This document shows positions 1 to 11,874 of a stretch of 64,000 bases of DNA, in pieces (positions within the stretch are counted from its first letter, which is position 1; each line of letters starts with the position of its first letter). The stretch is from Cordia subcordata (Eukaryota; Streptophyta; Magnoliopsida; Boraginales; Cordiaceae), in contig JAPTOF010000006.1 of NCBI GenBank assembly GCA_028554755.1, forward strand, positions 5,202,501-5,266,500. Reading direction: 5' to 3'. A program made the position numbers and the translations under genes. The notes under the pieces were generated by a model that saw only the letters and a list, made by a program, of their open reading frames with translations, did no database searches and was not told the DNA's origin.

Positions 1-2590
1 AATTAGAAAAAGTAACTTAAAGCCAAAAGTACTTTAAGTAAAGCCAATCCAAACGCCTTCTAAGTATAACAAAATATTTGTTACATTTTTAGTGAGATTT
101 TTATATTTAATTTTTTTAGAGTAGCAAAAAATTTATTATGCTTGAAATAATAAGTCATAAAAATTTGAAAAATATATTTGTTATACTCCAAAGTATAACA
201 AAAAAAAAAAGAAATTGATTTTTGTTTGGTGCACACCTATATTAGTTATATTTTCAAACATAATAAATGTTAGCTATACCCCTGATGTAACATACATTAA
301 CTATGCTTCCAAGTGTAATATCAACTTTTAGTTACATTGCAAACCTTTACACTTGCGTTTTTTTTTTTTTTTAACTCTTCTACATATAACTAGGAGCTAA
401 AATATGTATAACTACTAGATTAATTTCTTGCAATGAAGATTTTCTATTTTATCATAGCACCTAAATACACCAAGATATACACCAATATATATATATATAT
501 ATATATATTCTCTACTTTTTTAGTATATTTTATTTATTTTATTTTTTTGAACCTCCTACCCCGACCCAACCCCTCGTCCTCCATGGATTCGAATTTAGGA
601 CTAGAGGCGGCTCAAAAGTTTTGATGGCCTAAAGTGAAAATGTAATAGGAGGCCTTTTATAAATGTTATTAAATTTATTTTTCAAACTTTTTGAAATGCA
701 AAGTTACTAATAAAATTTGCATAATAAATTTATTTTAATATTTCTTTTTCAATTGATATGATATTCAATTCATTTATCAAGATCTCCTTTTTAAAACATT
801 TTATAAATTTACTTAGAATTTATTTGTTTTATTATTTGTTAAACATGTACCGAGAGCTCCTTTTTGATACTGTGTTAGAGCTTCATTTTTTTTTTTTTTT
901 GCTTCTTAAAGCTTCGTGTAACTAAAATCATATTCTCTATTTGACATATTTAAATTTTCATAAATTACAAAAAATGAATATACTTACAAAAATAAAATAA
1001 AATACACATATAGAATATAAATTGGAAAAATAATAAATGTAGAAAATATTTAGAGTTTAAATCAATAGAATCTAATTCTTAACATTTGACAGTAAAAATA
1101 AATAATTTTTTGGGAGTCCTTTAATCTAACGATAGTGCTCAACGAGAGAAAAATTGACAAAGATAAATCACCGAATAGAAAATAGAGGTTGTGGTGACAA
1201 ATAAATTCTATAATTTAAAATGGTTCTTTTTAGTTGATAGAAATAACGTTGATGACAATTTTGGTGGAGAGAAAATTAGACAGAAAAAAATAAGGATTTG
1301 ATAGAAGTAAATGCTGATGCCAATTTTGGTAGGAAAAAATTAGAGAGAAAAAAAATTAGAATTGAAAACTAATGATAGAGCTGATGTTAACTAATTAGGA
1401 GATAATGATATTTATTAGAGATTATGTTGCCTTTTGTGATTTTATTTTTTTGTCAAAAGAAAAACTAAATCTAATAAAACTATAATTATAAAACTTTACA
1501 ATTTGGGGCCAAAAACTTTTTAGGACCTAAAGCAAGGGCAAGGGTTAATCTTTTCTATTTGCCTGTCCAGGACATCACTCTTATACAGATAGCACTCGGA
1601 TTACCTCTAATCTTAATTAAATTTAAATTTGGCTTCACAAGAATCTTCTCAAAAGCCGCTCTTTATATGTAGGCTAAGAGCTATGAATCCTATTATTATT
1701 TCTTTTCCACCAAACATGGTAGACACAAGTGCAAAATACGATTTTGACCTACTCGGTGACAAGGATACGGAATTTGGAACAAAGAGAAGGTCAATTCAAT
1801 TTCAATAACCTCTTTTTCCATCACTTTTCTCTTAAATCACCAAGTGCAACACCTTACTAGTTAGACTATTCAAAACTGATCTTCTCTCATCAATGAGCTC
1901 CTATATTCAATATTCAAAATCCAATATCAAGTAGCCTCTAATTATATTAGCCAAGTCAATGTGCGTCGAACTCAATAAGAGCTTGGTTTTTAATATACCT
2001 TTTAAATTAATATATTACTGGCCAAGTTGTATTGAAAACTGAGCGGCTAAATATCGTAGTCAAACTTGGTTATGTCACCAACTAATCACAATATTTCGCC
2101 AATTAACTAGCATCTATGTACATTGAATCAAAAGAAAGATTGGACATAAATAAAAATTATATTGGATATTTATTGTTTGGAAGAGTTCTACAAACAAGGT
2201 TTTGCTTATAAAAAGTTGTTCAAAGACATTTTTCTTTTTATGGTTTAAAAAAGATCAAAGACCATACAATATTTGTAACAAAAGGTGCACACAACTTCAC
2301 GCACCTAGAGATGGAAAACATACTATATATTAAACCACTAGCTAGGCCTAAAAATGCAATAAAAAAAAGCCCTCCTTAGTCTCAAATAGGGCCAAGCCTA
2401 AGTGACAGACAGCTCTTATTAAACATATTTTTTTGACTTATACTAATCATATGACTACCATACTAATTATATAAATTTAGTTTAGGAAGGAAGTCTTCCT
2501 AGTTGCCGAAAGCAGAGTCTGCAGAAACTATTGTGCAACACGGCAATTCACATAAGCATGAATTGAATTCCATTTGATGCAGCATAATTA
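1..2590. other. AT-rich intergenic DNA, no gene seen
   Basis: No coding region is supported here. A (TA)n microsatellite lies at about 485-508. The stretch from about 600 to 1550 begins and ends with similar wording (a 'ggcctaaagtg' motif near 625, 'ggacctaaagc' near 1523), which suggests an old transposon remnant, but I could not define its ends. About 2100-2590 is the 3' flank of the leftward UGT gene. Confidence 0.5.
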
Positions 2591-3952
2591 TTAGAAACCC
2601 CTATTTAATTTCGTAGCTAGTAAGTTACAAGCTTCCTCTATGTCTTCCTTTTGGCTCATTTTGACTTTTTCTCTTGTATCTTTCACTTGTTTTCTCACTT
2701 GCTCCGCCATATTCCCAATGATCACATCGTTGAGGACCTTTGCAAATTCTTCTCTTTGAAGCTTGCCATTTTCATCTCTCAGCACCTCCACAGCAACACC
2801 AATCTCCACCATCAACTTAGCATTCAGGGGCTGATCCAAATGCATGGGCATGGCAATGAGAGGAACCCCAAATCCTAGGCTCTCCAACGTGGAACTCCAT
2901 CCACAGTGACTCACAAATCCACCAATGCTTGGATGACTTAGAATCTTGGCTTGTGGGACCCACCCCTCCACCACCCTTCCTCTACCTCCAGTTCTTTCGA
3001 GAAAACCCTCTGGCAATGCCTTCTCAACACCAATACGCTCTCCTTCTGCAAACCTGATAGCCCAGATGAAATTCACTTTGCTCAGCTCTAAACCGAAGGC
3101 TATCTCTTCAATTTCTTCACTCTTAAGATAATACTCGGAACCAAAGGATATGAACACTGTTGAATGTTCATTTTTCTTCCCTAACCATTCGATGAGCCCG
3201 ATATTTTCGTCTCGATCATCATCACAAACAGGGTCTTCAACTAGAGGACCAACGGGGACGATCTTGGTATTGAGGAGATGTGAGAAATGATGTATATATT
3301 TCCCTTCGATTTCTCGAGAGCTCTTTATCAGCATGATGTTACCCAGTTTTCTCTCAGGGAATATTTCGTCTTCGGAGTCTCTTGGAGCGCTCAAAGCTGC
3401 AACCATCCTATGCACGAGGCCTTTCTCAAAGTCACCAAGATGGAGAGCCGGAAAAGGGTATTCAATCCCCGGGTGACGTGAAACATGGAAGAAGTACGAG
3501 CACGCCGCGGCGCTGCCGGTTAAAAATCGAACTGCTGGAATGTTATGCTGAGCTGCCAGAGCAGCCGCCCATGGTATTATAGGGTCATCTATAATCAAGT
3601 CTGGATTCAGAGCTTTTAGTAGGTTGGATAGGTTGGGTTTTGCCATTTTAAGGGCAGCCCTAAGGGTGGGAATGAGATGACGAGGGAGGCCATTGGTGGT
3701 GTGGTGTTGAGGAGGTAGCTCAGGCAGAGATGGTAGATGAAGTTCCACTGTTTGAATTGATGGGTGAGCAGAAGAAAGTTTAGTAATTTTGTTGTGAATG
3801 GAGTTGAGATTTATAGGCGTAGAGCAAAGGTATACGTAAAAGCCTCTCCCTGAAAGCTTCTTGGCAAGCTCAAGGTATGGAGATATGTGACCATAGGCCA
3901 GCCATGGAAGCAAGAAAACTCTTGGATGAGCAGTATGGTTTTTGTCGTCCAT
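2591..3952 (-). CDS. UDP-glycosyltransferase, UGT94-like (intronless copy)
   Basis: Predicted cytosolic family-1 glycosyltransferase of 453 residues. It should transfer a sugar, probably glucose, from a UDP-sugar to an acceptor that is often already glycosylated, since the UGT79/91/94 group mostly extends sugar chains. The catalytic His is H22 in the WLAYGHISP motif, and the partner Asp is D123 in PDLIIDDP. The PSPG donor-binding box runs from W331 to Q374, contains HCGW and ends in LDQ. The start chosen is the ATG at 3952: the longer upstream frame runs through a GT microsatellite and the TATA region, and paralogues start here. No intron interrupts codon ~182, unlike the 15, 37 and 43 kb copies. 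All key residues are present, so it is probably functional. The substrate cannot be read from the sequence. Confidence 0.93.
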   Translation of the reverse strand: MDDKNHTAHPRVFLLPWLAYGHISPYLELAKKLSGRGFYVYLCSTPINLNSIHNKITKLSSAHPSIQTVELHLPSLPELPPQHHTTNGLPRHLIPTLRAALKMAKPNLSNLLKALNPDLIIDDPIIPWAAALAAQHNIPAVRFLTGSAAACSYFFHVSRHPGIEYPFPALHLGDFEKGLVHRMVAALSAPRDSEDEIFPERKLGNIMLIKSSREIEGKYIHHFSHLLNTKIVPVGPLVEDPVCDDDRDENIGLIEWLGKKNEHSTVFISFGSEYYLKSEEIEEIAFGLELSKVNFIWAIRFAEGERIGVEKALPEGFLERTGGRGRVVEGWVPQAKILSHPSIGGFVSHCGWSSTLESLGFGVPLIAMPMHLDQPLNAKLMVEIGVAVEVLRDENGKLQREEFAKVLNDVIIGNMAEQVRKQVKDTREKVKMSQKEDIEEACNLLATKLNRGF

Positions 3953-3973
3953 GAGAATACTCTGGTGAGGGGA

Positions 3974-3996
3974 GTGTGTGTGTGTGTGTGTGTGTT
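3974..3996. repeat. (GT)n microsatellite in UGT 5' leader
   Basis: About eleven GT units lie between the likely TATA box and the ATG of the leftward UGT gene, so they fall in its 5' leader, read as (AC)n in the transcript. Confidence 0.9.
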
Positions 3997-4017
3997 TGGT
4001 TCTTATTTGATGAAAAC

Positions 4018-4026
4018 TTATAAATA
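4018..4026 (-). promoter_or_regulatory. candidate TATA box of the 2.6-3.95 kb UGT
   Basis: On the minus strand TATTTATAAG lies about 66-74 bp upstream of the ATG at 3952. The 15 kb and 37/43 kb UGT copies have TATA-like motifs at nearly the same distance, which supports the assignment. Confidence 0.55.
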
Positions 4027-4420
4027 ATGGGGGGTGAGGAAAATTATCGCTGCCGCCTACGGCTCTTATGCACAGCTTGTTGCACGTGTCGTATGTTATA
4101 TAGTGTAAGAATCTGTCGTCTGGCAACATACCACGATGATTGTGTATCAATTTTTTTTTTCTTTTTCCCAATGATTAATAGATTAAAATAAATGTACAAT
4201 TATTTTCACCACCGAATAATTAAATTTGGAATGTTGAAGAAACTCCACATTTGCAGCAGCATTTGTTGAAAGTCAAAGTGTGGTGGCATGCTTGACCAAC
4301 TATATATAATATAGAAAGATCCTATCAGCAACTAACGTGTATGGGTAGTTTCAAGAATGTGTTTCTGCACATACTCTCCATGTTAGATGGGCTAGCTACT
4401 TGGAGTTTTACAGTTAGATG

Positions 4421-4651
4421 GCTGGTTTGGATTAGTGTTTTTTTTTAAAAAAAAATTTTAAATCACATTTTTTAAAATTTTTTTTAAAAAAAATTTCAAA
4501 AGTTAAAAATTTTAATTTTTGATGAAAATTAAAAATTGAGTTTTTATCCGAGTTTCAAATTTTTTTAAAATCTAATTTAAATATTTATTACAAAAAATAA
4601 ACATTTTTTAAAAAATATATTTTTTATTAAAAAAGCTAATTCAAACAGCTC
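4421..4651. repeat. AT-rich fold-back (MITE-like) element
   Basis: The left end (gctggtttggattagtg, then A/T runs) and the right end (aaaagctaattcaaacagctcc) are imperfect inverted copies around a nearly pure A/T core. No clear target-site duplication was found, so superfamily is unassigned. Confidence 0.45.
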
Positions 4652-4870
4652 CCTAATTGACCTATCGTTTTCTGATTTCCATAATGATTCCCAACCATCC
4701 CCTTGCCCCCTGCCCTTCCTAAGGCAAAACAAAAATGAAACACGTATTAGAAGTCTTAGCTAAGATTGGCACACCTGCGACTTCCCAGGAATGGAGATTC
4801 CGCGCGTCCCAATTAATGTTGTTATCTTACTAACAAATTTAATGGTTGTGGACAAGTAAAATCATTTTTT

Positions 4871-5924
4871 TAACGGGTGTAATGTTACAAAATAATCCCA
4901 CTAATATAGAAATTTGCCAAACATAAACATTCTAACATTAAAGATAACCCAACCCTTAAACCATAAGTTAACCTAATATGTCAACATTGTTTTTCCCTTT
5001 TCAAATCTAAATAATAATGCCAACAAAGTTAACTATCACAAATCTTTTCATTTTCCAAGTTGATCCGATCCATTCGTTCGTAGAGCTATTTATTCGATCG
5101 CAGACATTTCTGGAACACCTCTAACAGAGAGACAAATAGTCAATTCAAAGTAACCATGAGTTAACTTAATATGTCAACGTTGTTTTTCCCTTTTCAAATC
5201 TAAATAATAATGTCAACAAAGTTAACTAACACAACTTTTTTCATATCATATATTATTAAAGCTACAATATAAATTTTTTTTCCCTGATTTGTATTGCAGT
5301 CGATGGTAAAAGTTATGAGACAATAGCCACCCACCACAAATTTTAATGTGTTTGAGCCTGAGAGGTTCGAAGTTCAAAGAAAGACAGGAGGATTCAGAAT
5401 TTTCCCTTGCATTAAGTTAGTCCCGTAATTGTTATTGATTTTTCTAGAGGTAAGATTTCGAACATAAGTTAAACGCAACAAAATACCTTAAAATTTTAAG
5501 GTGTCTTATAATTTTGAAGTGTGAATATAAATATTTTTGTCTCAAAAAAAAATTATTAATCACCATTTAAGAGCAGTTAGGACAACACAAGGACTCGTCA
5601 ATCTTACAACTAGAATAGCCTAGGTGTAACCCCTTTTGTTGTATTTATTATAAGTAATATATGCTTCTCTCGAAGTGAGATTCTGATTAACAAGATTGCT
5701 AGAATGGCAGGGAAAAAAAGTTCACACAGCTCTAATATAGAATATTGAAAAAAAGTGTTAATTAGCTTTCTTTTGCATTTTAACTTAGATTTAAAAAGGA
5801 AAAAAATAATGTTAGCAGACTGAGTTAACTCATATAATTTATAGGTTGGGTTATCATATGGTAAATTGTCCATATTAATAGGATCATTTAATAAATTTTA
5901 ACTGGTGTAACATTACACCCGTTA
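4871..5924. mobile_element. 1.05 kb element with TAACGGGTGTAATG terminal inverted repeats
   Basis: The left end reads TAACGGGTGTAATGTTACA and the right end is its perfect reverse complement; similarity continues inward for about 30 bp more. Inside, a segment of about 75 bp (about 4968-5043) is directly repeated at 5158-5232. No transposase frame is visible, so it is non-autonomous. A degraded relative of the right end occurs near 35470-35525. I could not find a convincing target-site duplication. Confidence 0.65.
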
Positions 5925-6628
5925 GAAAAGCTGCAATTTAAATTATTTTATCATAACTTATCATTAATTTCGTTACTTTCTTCGTGGTTATATCCGTCTC
6001 CACTTTACATACGTATCAATGCTATGCTATTAATAGGACGAGTCAACGACCAACGAAAGTTCCCAGAAACCGGAAAACTTAGTAATGCTTCCAAAGTAAG
6101 GCGGTTAATCAAACAATTCTTGAGAATTCCAAATGCGTTACTTTCTAGAGGCCGGCTTCAACGATTGAGGGCTGAGGCAGCGACATTTTATTAATCAGTA
6201 TCAGTTTGACCAACTTACCAGATGAGCCCTTTTATTAGTGTCGGCATAAAAATAATTCATCTTTTCAGTCGAGGAATTTGTTGGAATCCAAAGCTTGAAC
6301 ATAAAGATGTTACTGTTCATGCAGCCAAAAAATAAGCTTTGGGACCTCCAAAACTTATTTTCACCGTTGAAAATGGAGAAGAATGAGTCATAGATTTACT
6401 CACCAAAAAATCAGCTTATTCGGAGAAGAAAAAGAAATCACTGTCCGTTTGTTTGATTGATGAAAATATGATTTTCTTTCCCTTCTCTCTTTCTATAGTT
6501 TTCTCTTTATTTTTCTGTTTGACTTTGCAACTGACTTGTCTCTTTTAGGGTTAAGGAAAAAAGAAAAAGTGAAAGCCTCAAACGTGGGTAATGGGATCAT
6601 GACATATTTTAGTGGGACCAAACCTAAT

Positions 6629-6679
<51 letters not shown>

Positions 6680-7655
6680 AATTCTTTTAAAAAACCTTTA
6701 GCGGTGCCAAGTGACACCATTCTACACAATGTCCAGCCGTCCAAGAGTCGATGGGTCAATAACAAGAAAAGGTCAACAGCCCAGATATGCTCGTCTGTAT
6801 GTATACTTTGGCACTAGATGCTAAGGATCTTGAATTGAATTTCACTATTGGGTCGGACTCCTTAGTTACTCTTAATCTAACCTTATCTCACGTACTAAAT
6901 CACTGTTAGAAGATTGTAAGAGAATGCTCAACTGCAATTCTCCATTGGAGGATGTAAAAAAGTGCTAAACTGCAAGAGGAGATTTACGTTTAACACGCAC
7001 AGAGAAATTAACAACTGCGTTAAATGACTAGAAAATCATGATCTTGTAACCCTATTAAGCTTTAGATCTTATATGATATTTGGACGCTCCTCCAAATATT
7101 TTTAGAGAGGGTTAAAAGGTGATCACCTTTTGCAGAAAGATAGTTGTAAAATTGATTTTGAAAAAAAATAGAAAAAAAAAGAAAAAGAAAAAGAAAAAGC
7201 AAAAACTTAATAATTGATTAACAGAAATTTTGGAATAAGCAAAAGGTCAGAGGAAGTTTAGAATGAAAACAATACTCCAACTTCAACAACTGATATCAAG
7301 ACAACTATTGGAGAAAAAATATGTACAAACGAAGAACACAAGAAAAAATATATAAGAAATTTACGTAGTTCAATGTTAAAGTTTATGTCTATATAAAATA
7401 GAGAATATCTCATTGTTGATTCTTCACTATTGACATGCCAATAGTACAAAACTCTCAACTTCAATTCCTCTCCCACGCTCAACATAATAAGTTATTACCA
7501 TAAATTTATAGTACACCGAAATTTTAAAAATTTATGATTCAAACGAAATAACTGGGTTTTCTTGTACCCAAGAACGCAGGCCACCTAGTTAACAACAACA
7601 TTACGAGCATGCATCTTATTGGACCCGTAGCTGGCTAATTAATAACCATTAATTA
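5925..7655. other. intergenic DNA, no gene seen
   Basis: Noncoding, AT-rich. It contains a long (TA)n tract at 6631-6675 and an A-rich purine tract near 7160-7200. The short open frames crossing the TA tract are microsatellite artefacts. Confidence 0.5.
6631..6675. repeat. (TA)n microsatellite
   Basis: About 22 uninterrupted TA units. Similar shorter tracts occur at about 18692-18717, 28865-28893 and 45488-45519. Confidence 0.95.
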
Positions 7656-9110
7656 TCAATCCTTATTTCCCTTATTGCTATCACAAATTCGAGCTAACAG
7701 TACTCGATAAGCTTCGTCAATCTCTGGCTTCTTTATCACTTTCAGTTTCTGTCTCATCTCTCTCACCTGTTTCCTCACTTTCTCTGCCATTGTCCCAAAG
7801 TATCACATCGCTGAGGACTTTTGCAATTTCTTCTCTTTGAAGATTGCCATTTTCATCTCTCGTGACCTCCACAGCTACACCAATCTCCACCATCAACTTA
7901 GCGTTCAGGGACTGGTCCAAATGCATGGGCATGGCGATGAGAGGAACCCCAAATTCCAAGCTTTCCAGCGTTGAATTCCACTCGCAGTGACTCACAAAAC
8001 CACCAATGCTTGCATGACTCAGAATTTTGGCTTGTGGGACCCACCCATCCACTTTTCCTCTGTCTCCAATCCTTTCAAGAAATCCCACCGGTAGTGCCTC
8101 TTCAACACCAATACCCTCTCCTTTTGGAAACCTAATGACCCAGATGAAATTCGCATTGCTCAGCTCTAAACCAAAGGCTAAGTCTTCGATTTCTTCTTTT
8201 TGAGATAACACTCGGACCCAAACGATATGAACACGGTTGAATGCACATTTTTCTTTCCTAACCATTCGATGAGCTCGATGTTTTCATCTTGTTCATCATT
8301 GCTGCAACAACGGTCTTGAACTAGAGGACCAACTGGGATGATCTTAGCATTCATAAGCTCCGACAAATAATCGATATATTTCCCTTCGATTTCTCTTGAG
8401 GTTTTCAGCTGCAAGATCATGTTACGAAATCTCTCGGGGATTTCATCTTCGGGATCTCTTTGACTTCTCGTGGATCCAACTACCCTGTCCAAGTCTCAAG
8501 TTCAAGTCATTAATTATTTTAGTGGGAAATCAATTCGAAAAAGGAAAAAAAAAAAAACTAACCTGTTCAAGTTGGCTTGCTCAAAATCAGTGAGACGGAC
8601 ATCTGGAAAAGGGAATTCGATCCCGGAACGTTGAGCTAGGTAAGCAAAGTATGAGCAAGTGGCAGCACTGGATGTTAAGAATCGAATCGCTGGAATATTA
8701 AGCGCAGATGCAACCCCTGCAGCCCATGATATGAAAGGGTCATGTATAATCAAGTCTGGATTAAGAGACTCAAGTAGGTTGGATAGGGTGGGTTTGGCCA
8801 TTTTCAGGGCCTTCTTGAGGGTGGGCATGAGATGAAGTGGTAGGCCATTTGTGGTGTGGCGTTGAGGAGGCAGTTCAGGCAAGGACTGTAAATGGAGTTC
8901 CACCATTTCAATGGAGATCAGAGACGATGGAGAAGATGAACTCTTGGTGATGTTTTTCTCTACGGATTTGAGATTTACAGGTGTAGAGCAGAGGCATATG
9001 TAAAAGCCTCTCTCTGAGAGTCTCTTGGCCAGCTCCAGGTGTGGAGATATGTGACCATAAGCCAACCATGGAAGCATGAAAACTCTTGGAACAACATGCT
9101 TTGCTTCCAT
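7656..9110 (-). pseudogene. UGT94-like pseudogene (two frameshifts)
   Basis: This copy keeps the whole gene layout. Exon 1 starts at the ATG at 9110 and ends at 8563. A short intron (8485-8562, GT-AG) follows. Exon 2 starts at 8484 and would end at the ancestral TGA at 7656-7658. Against the 37 and 43 kb paralogues, one base is missing near 8190-8204 (after CYLKK) and two more near 7788-7795 (before the MAEKVRKQ segment). In the donor-binding box HCGW has become HCEW. The N-terminal half with its catalytic His (WLAYGHISP) and Asp (PDLIIHDP) is intact. The frame therefore cannot give a full enzyme, although the promoter and splice sites could still allow transcription. Confidence 0.9.
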
Positions 9111-9237
9111 CAGAATTTTGGGGTTTATTAGTGTGTGATCTGTGCGAGTTTTCATTTGAAATTCATATGTTCATGTGTGTGTGTATATATATACCCTGTG
9201 CAAGTTTTCATTTGAAGTTGATATGTGTATATTTGTA

Positions 9238-10200
9238 CTCCATATATTATTAGCTAGGCTGAGTTACGTTACTTATGGTCAAGTTGTCGTGAATTATATG
9301 GCCAGAGTTATGAATCTGGTAAACATTTCACATGGCCAGTGTTATGAATCCGTCAACATATCACAATCACTGTCGTGTTACTAACTTCTATGATGATGAC
9401 AAGAAAGAATAACGATTCTTTTCCCCACTATTAAGAATTAACTTATAAATCTCAGACTCGACTAAAAGACTTGATTATGAAACATTTAGGAGGGTGTAAC
9501 CATTCACATTACTTTGAAAGGTGAGGGGGTATTTGGCTTGTCAAAACCTTTGCCTGTTTAGCATCATAAAAGATTAAGAGTTCATTTCTCGACTCTGTTG
9601 GATTATTCAGTGTGATAATCTTTTTACATACCAACTATCAAATTATAGATTAATAATTTTGCTATTTGTAGAGGCTAAAATCTACAATTAAGGGTTAGGG
9701 TAATTGCTTGGCCTAAACCCCTATGGGTATGAGAGGGACAAGAGGGAAGGTTACGTAAAACAGTGTAGGGTTTATCGTGTCGCCCTTGGCTTTGCTTACC
9801 CTAGCTTTTAAAGGAAGATATGGATCATTTATGGCTAAAATCACTGTACGCCGGGAACCCTCAATTAGGATCAATCAAGGATTTTCTATCACAGGCCTTC
9901 CATCATTAAAGTTGCTCTCAGCCATTTTAGGATCAATAAAGGATTCTCACATGAGCTAAAATATGGGCTCTACATTATTTCTAAAAAAATACTCAAAATA
10001 AATTTAAACGCAATGAAAAAAAAATTAATACCAACAAATCTGTCAACAGAGATGTTGGTAAATTCTTTTCATAGCCAGGTTTGCTCATTGTCTAGTCGTT
10101 ATATAGGAAAGGTGCGCATTCAAGTCAACACGAAAGAAACAACTCAGTCTGCTTATTGGACATTGAAAAGTGTTTTTGAGGTAGACAACAAATTTTTTTA
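9238..10200 (-). repeat. upstream block of the 8-9 kb UGT, copy 1 of a direct duplication
   Basis: The sequence from 'actccatatattattagc' onward matches 16508-17430 upstream of the 15 kb UGT over most of its length, including segments near 9440-9560 and 9985-10190. The two UGT units were therefore duplicated together with about 1 kb of 5' flank. Copy 1 carries an extra insertion at 9668-9975; copy 2 carries one at about 16707-16978. Confidence 0.8.
9668..9975. mobile_element. 308 bp insertion with GTAGAG ends (MITE-like)
   Basis: Present in this upstream block and absent at the matching site near 17195 in the paralogous block. It starts GTAGAGGCTAAAATC and ends with an approximate inverted copy (GAGCTAAAATATGGGCTCTAC). 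It appears flanked by TATTT on both sides (9663-9667 and 9976-9980). No coding capacity is seen. Confidence 0.55.
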
Positions 10201-11020
10201 GTTATCATGCCAAGGGCGTTTATATATATGTCGTATTCCGAGAGATGTGTTGTCAGACGACTATGTTTATACATATTCTACGCTCTAATTAAGAGAAATT
10301 TACATTCATAAAAAAAGGAAAAAGAAATAATAAGACGATCTCTTAATAGATGCAGTCATGCAACCATGTAATAGAGCCTTGTGGCTTATTGTATTACTAA
10401 ACATAGAAGAAATAGAGAGAGATGTGGTCGGTCACCATCTTTGTTTTTTTTTAAAAAAAAAAAATTACCTTTTAAAATAGTTTATTAATAAAAGAAGATA
10501 TTAAATTTTGCTGAAACAGTGGAAATTTATTAAGACGAGTATTTGATCTTCTTGTCCGTTGCGCAAGAAACATCAAAAGAGTATCAATAGCCTAAAGACT
10601 TACATCTTGAAATAGGTGTTGCAACTTTCTCAGTGGTGGACCCAACATTTTTAATTAGGGATGGTAAAAAATTTTTTACACCAAATTATAATTTAGGTCA
10701 AATTTTTGACCCAATTCACAAAATAGTTATTTCTAAAATAATAATAAAGTATAAAGTAAAATTTTCTATATCAATAAAGAAAAGCCTTTTAACTCATAAA
10801 CTACCCAGCCAACGAAAATTATAAAATAATTACTTCTAAAATAACAATGAAGTGTAAAGTAAAATATTATCTACCATGAAGGAAAAGCCTATTTTTACAG
10901 TTGGGAAGATTGCTCTACTACAATATATACTTTTATTTGCGCACTTTAATATTATTAAGCTTATTTTCACAGCTTATGCTAAATTCTAGATTAATGACAA
11001 AAGAAGCTAATAACAAATAT
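10201..11020. other. intergenic DNA with dispersed-repeat fragments
   Basis: No gene. A 'gtggtggacccaacattttta' type phrase near 10633 has a relative near 28291 (gtggcggatccagaatttta), a common dispersed-repeat edge. Near 10960-11020 the sequence resembles the UGT spacer repeat seen at 18540 and 28980, right where the next pseudogene is cut off. Confidence 0.4.
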
Positions 11021-11874
11021 AACCTCAAATCCTAAGCTCCCCAATGCGGAACTCCACCCACAGTGACTCACAAAGCCACCAATGCTTGGATGACTTAGAA
11101 CCTTGGCTTGTGGGACCCAACCATCCACCACCCTTCCTCTATCTCCAGTTCTTTCAAGAAAACCCTCTGGCTTTGCCTTTTCAACACAACTACTCTCCCC
11201 TTGTGGAAACCTAATAACCCAGATGAAGTTCACTTTGCTCAGCTCTAAACCAGATCGAGGCTATCTCTTCTATTTTGAATTTTCAGTTTTCTTCCCTAAC
11301 CATTCGATGAGCTCGATGTTTCAAGCTTGATCATCATCACAAACGCCAAACGGGGTCTCCAACTACAGGAGCAACGGGGACGATCTTGGTATTGAGAAGA
11401 TGTGAGAAATGATCGATACATTTCCCTTCGATTTCACGAGAGCTTTTTATCAGCACCATGTCACTCAATAATCTCTGAGGCCATATTTCATCTTCGGTGT
11501 CTCTTTGACCACACACAGCTCCAATCATCCTGTACACGATGTCTTTCTCAACATCACGTTGGAAAAGGGTATTCAATCCCCGGACGGCGTAAAAACATGT
11601 TGGGAGTATCCGCACACCGCCGCTCTGCTGGCTGCAAATCGAACTGCTGGAATGTCATGCTCAGCTGCCAGAGTTGCCACCCATGGCATTAGAGGGTCAT
11701 GTATAATCAAGTCTGGACTCAGAGCTTTTAGCAGATTATAGGTGTAGAGAGCAAAGGTATATGTAAAAGCCTTTTTGTGAGTTTCTTGGCAAGCTACAGA
11801 CATGGAGATATGTGACCATAAGCCAACCATGGAAGCAAGAAAACTCTTGCATGAGAAGTATGCTCTTCATCCAT
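11021..11874 (-). pseudogene. UGT94-like pseudogene, internally deleted and 3'-truncated
   Basis: The ATG at 11874 opens a frame close to the 2.6 kb gene, including the WLAYGHISP motif. An in-frame TAG and a frameshift follow within about 30 codons. Roughly 80 codons between the 'YLCS' strand and 'NLLKALSPDLIIHDP' are missing. A second gap removes the FISFGSE region near 11250-11340. The donor-binding box begins normally (WVPQAKVLSH, then HCGW), but homology stops at 11021 and the last ~110 residues are absent. There is no intron at codon 182, so it belongs with the intronless 2.6 kb gene. It is clearly non-functional. Confidence 0.9.

Noticed and set aside
6493..6817. Frames of about 90 codons on both strands with Tyr-Ile repeats
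   Set aside because: They exist only because the (TA)n microsatellite has no stops; no other coding signal is present.
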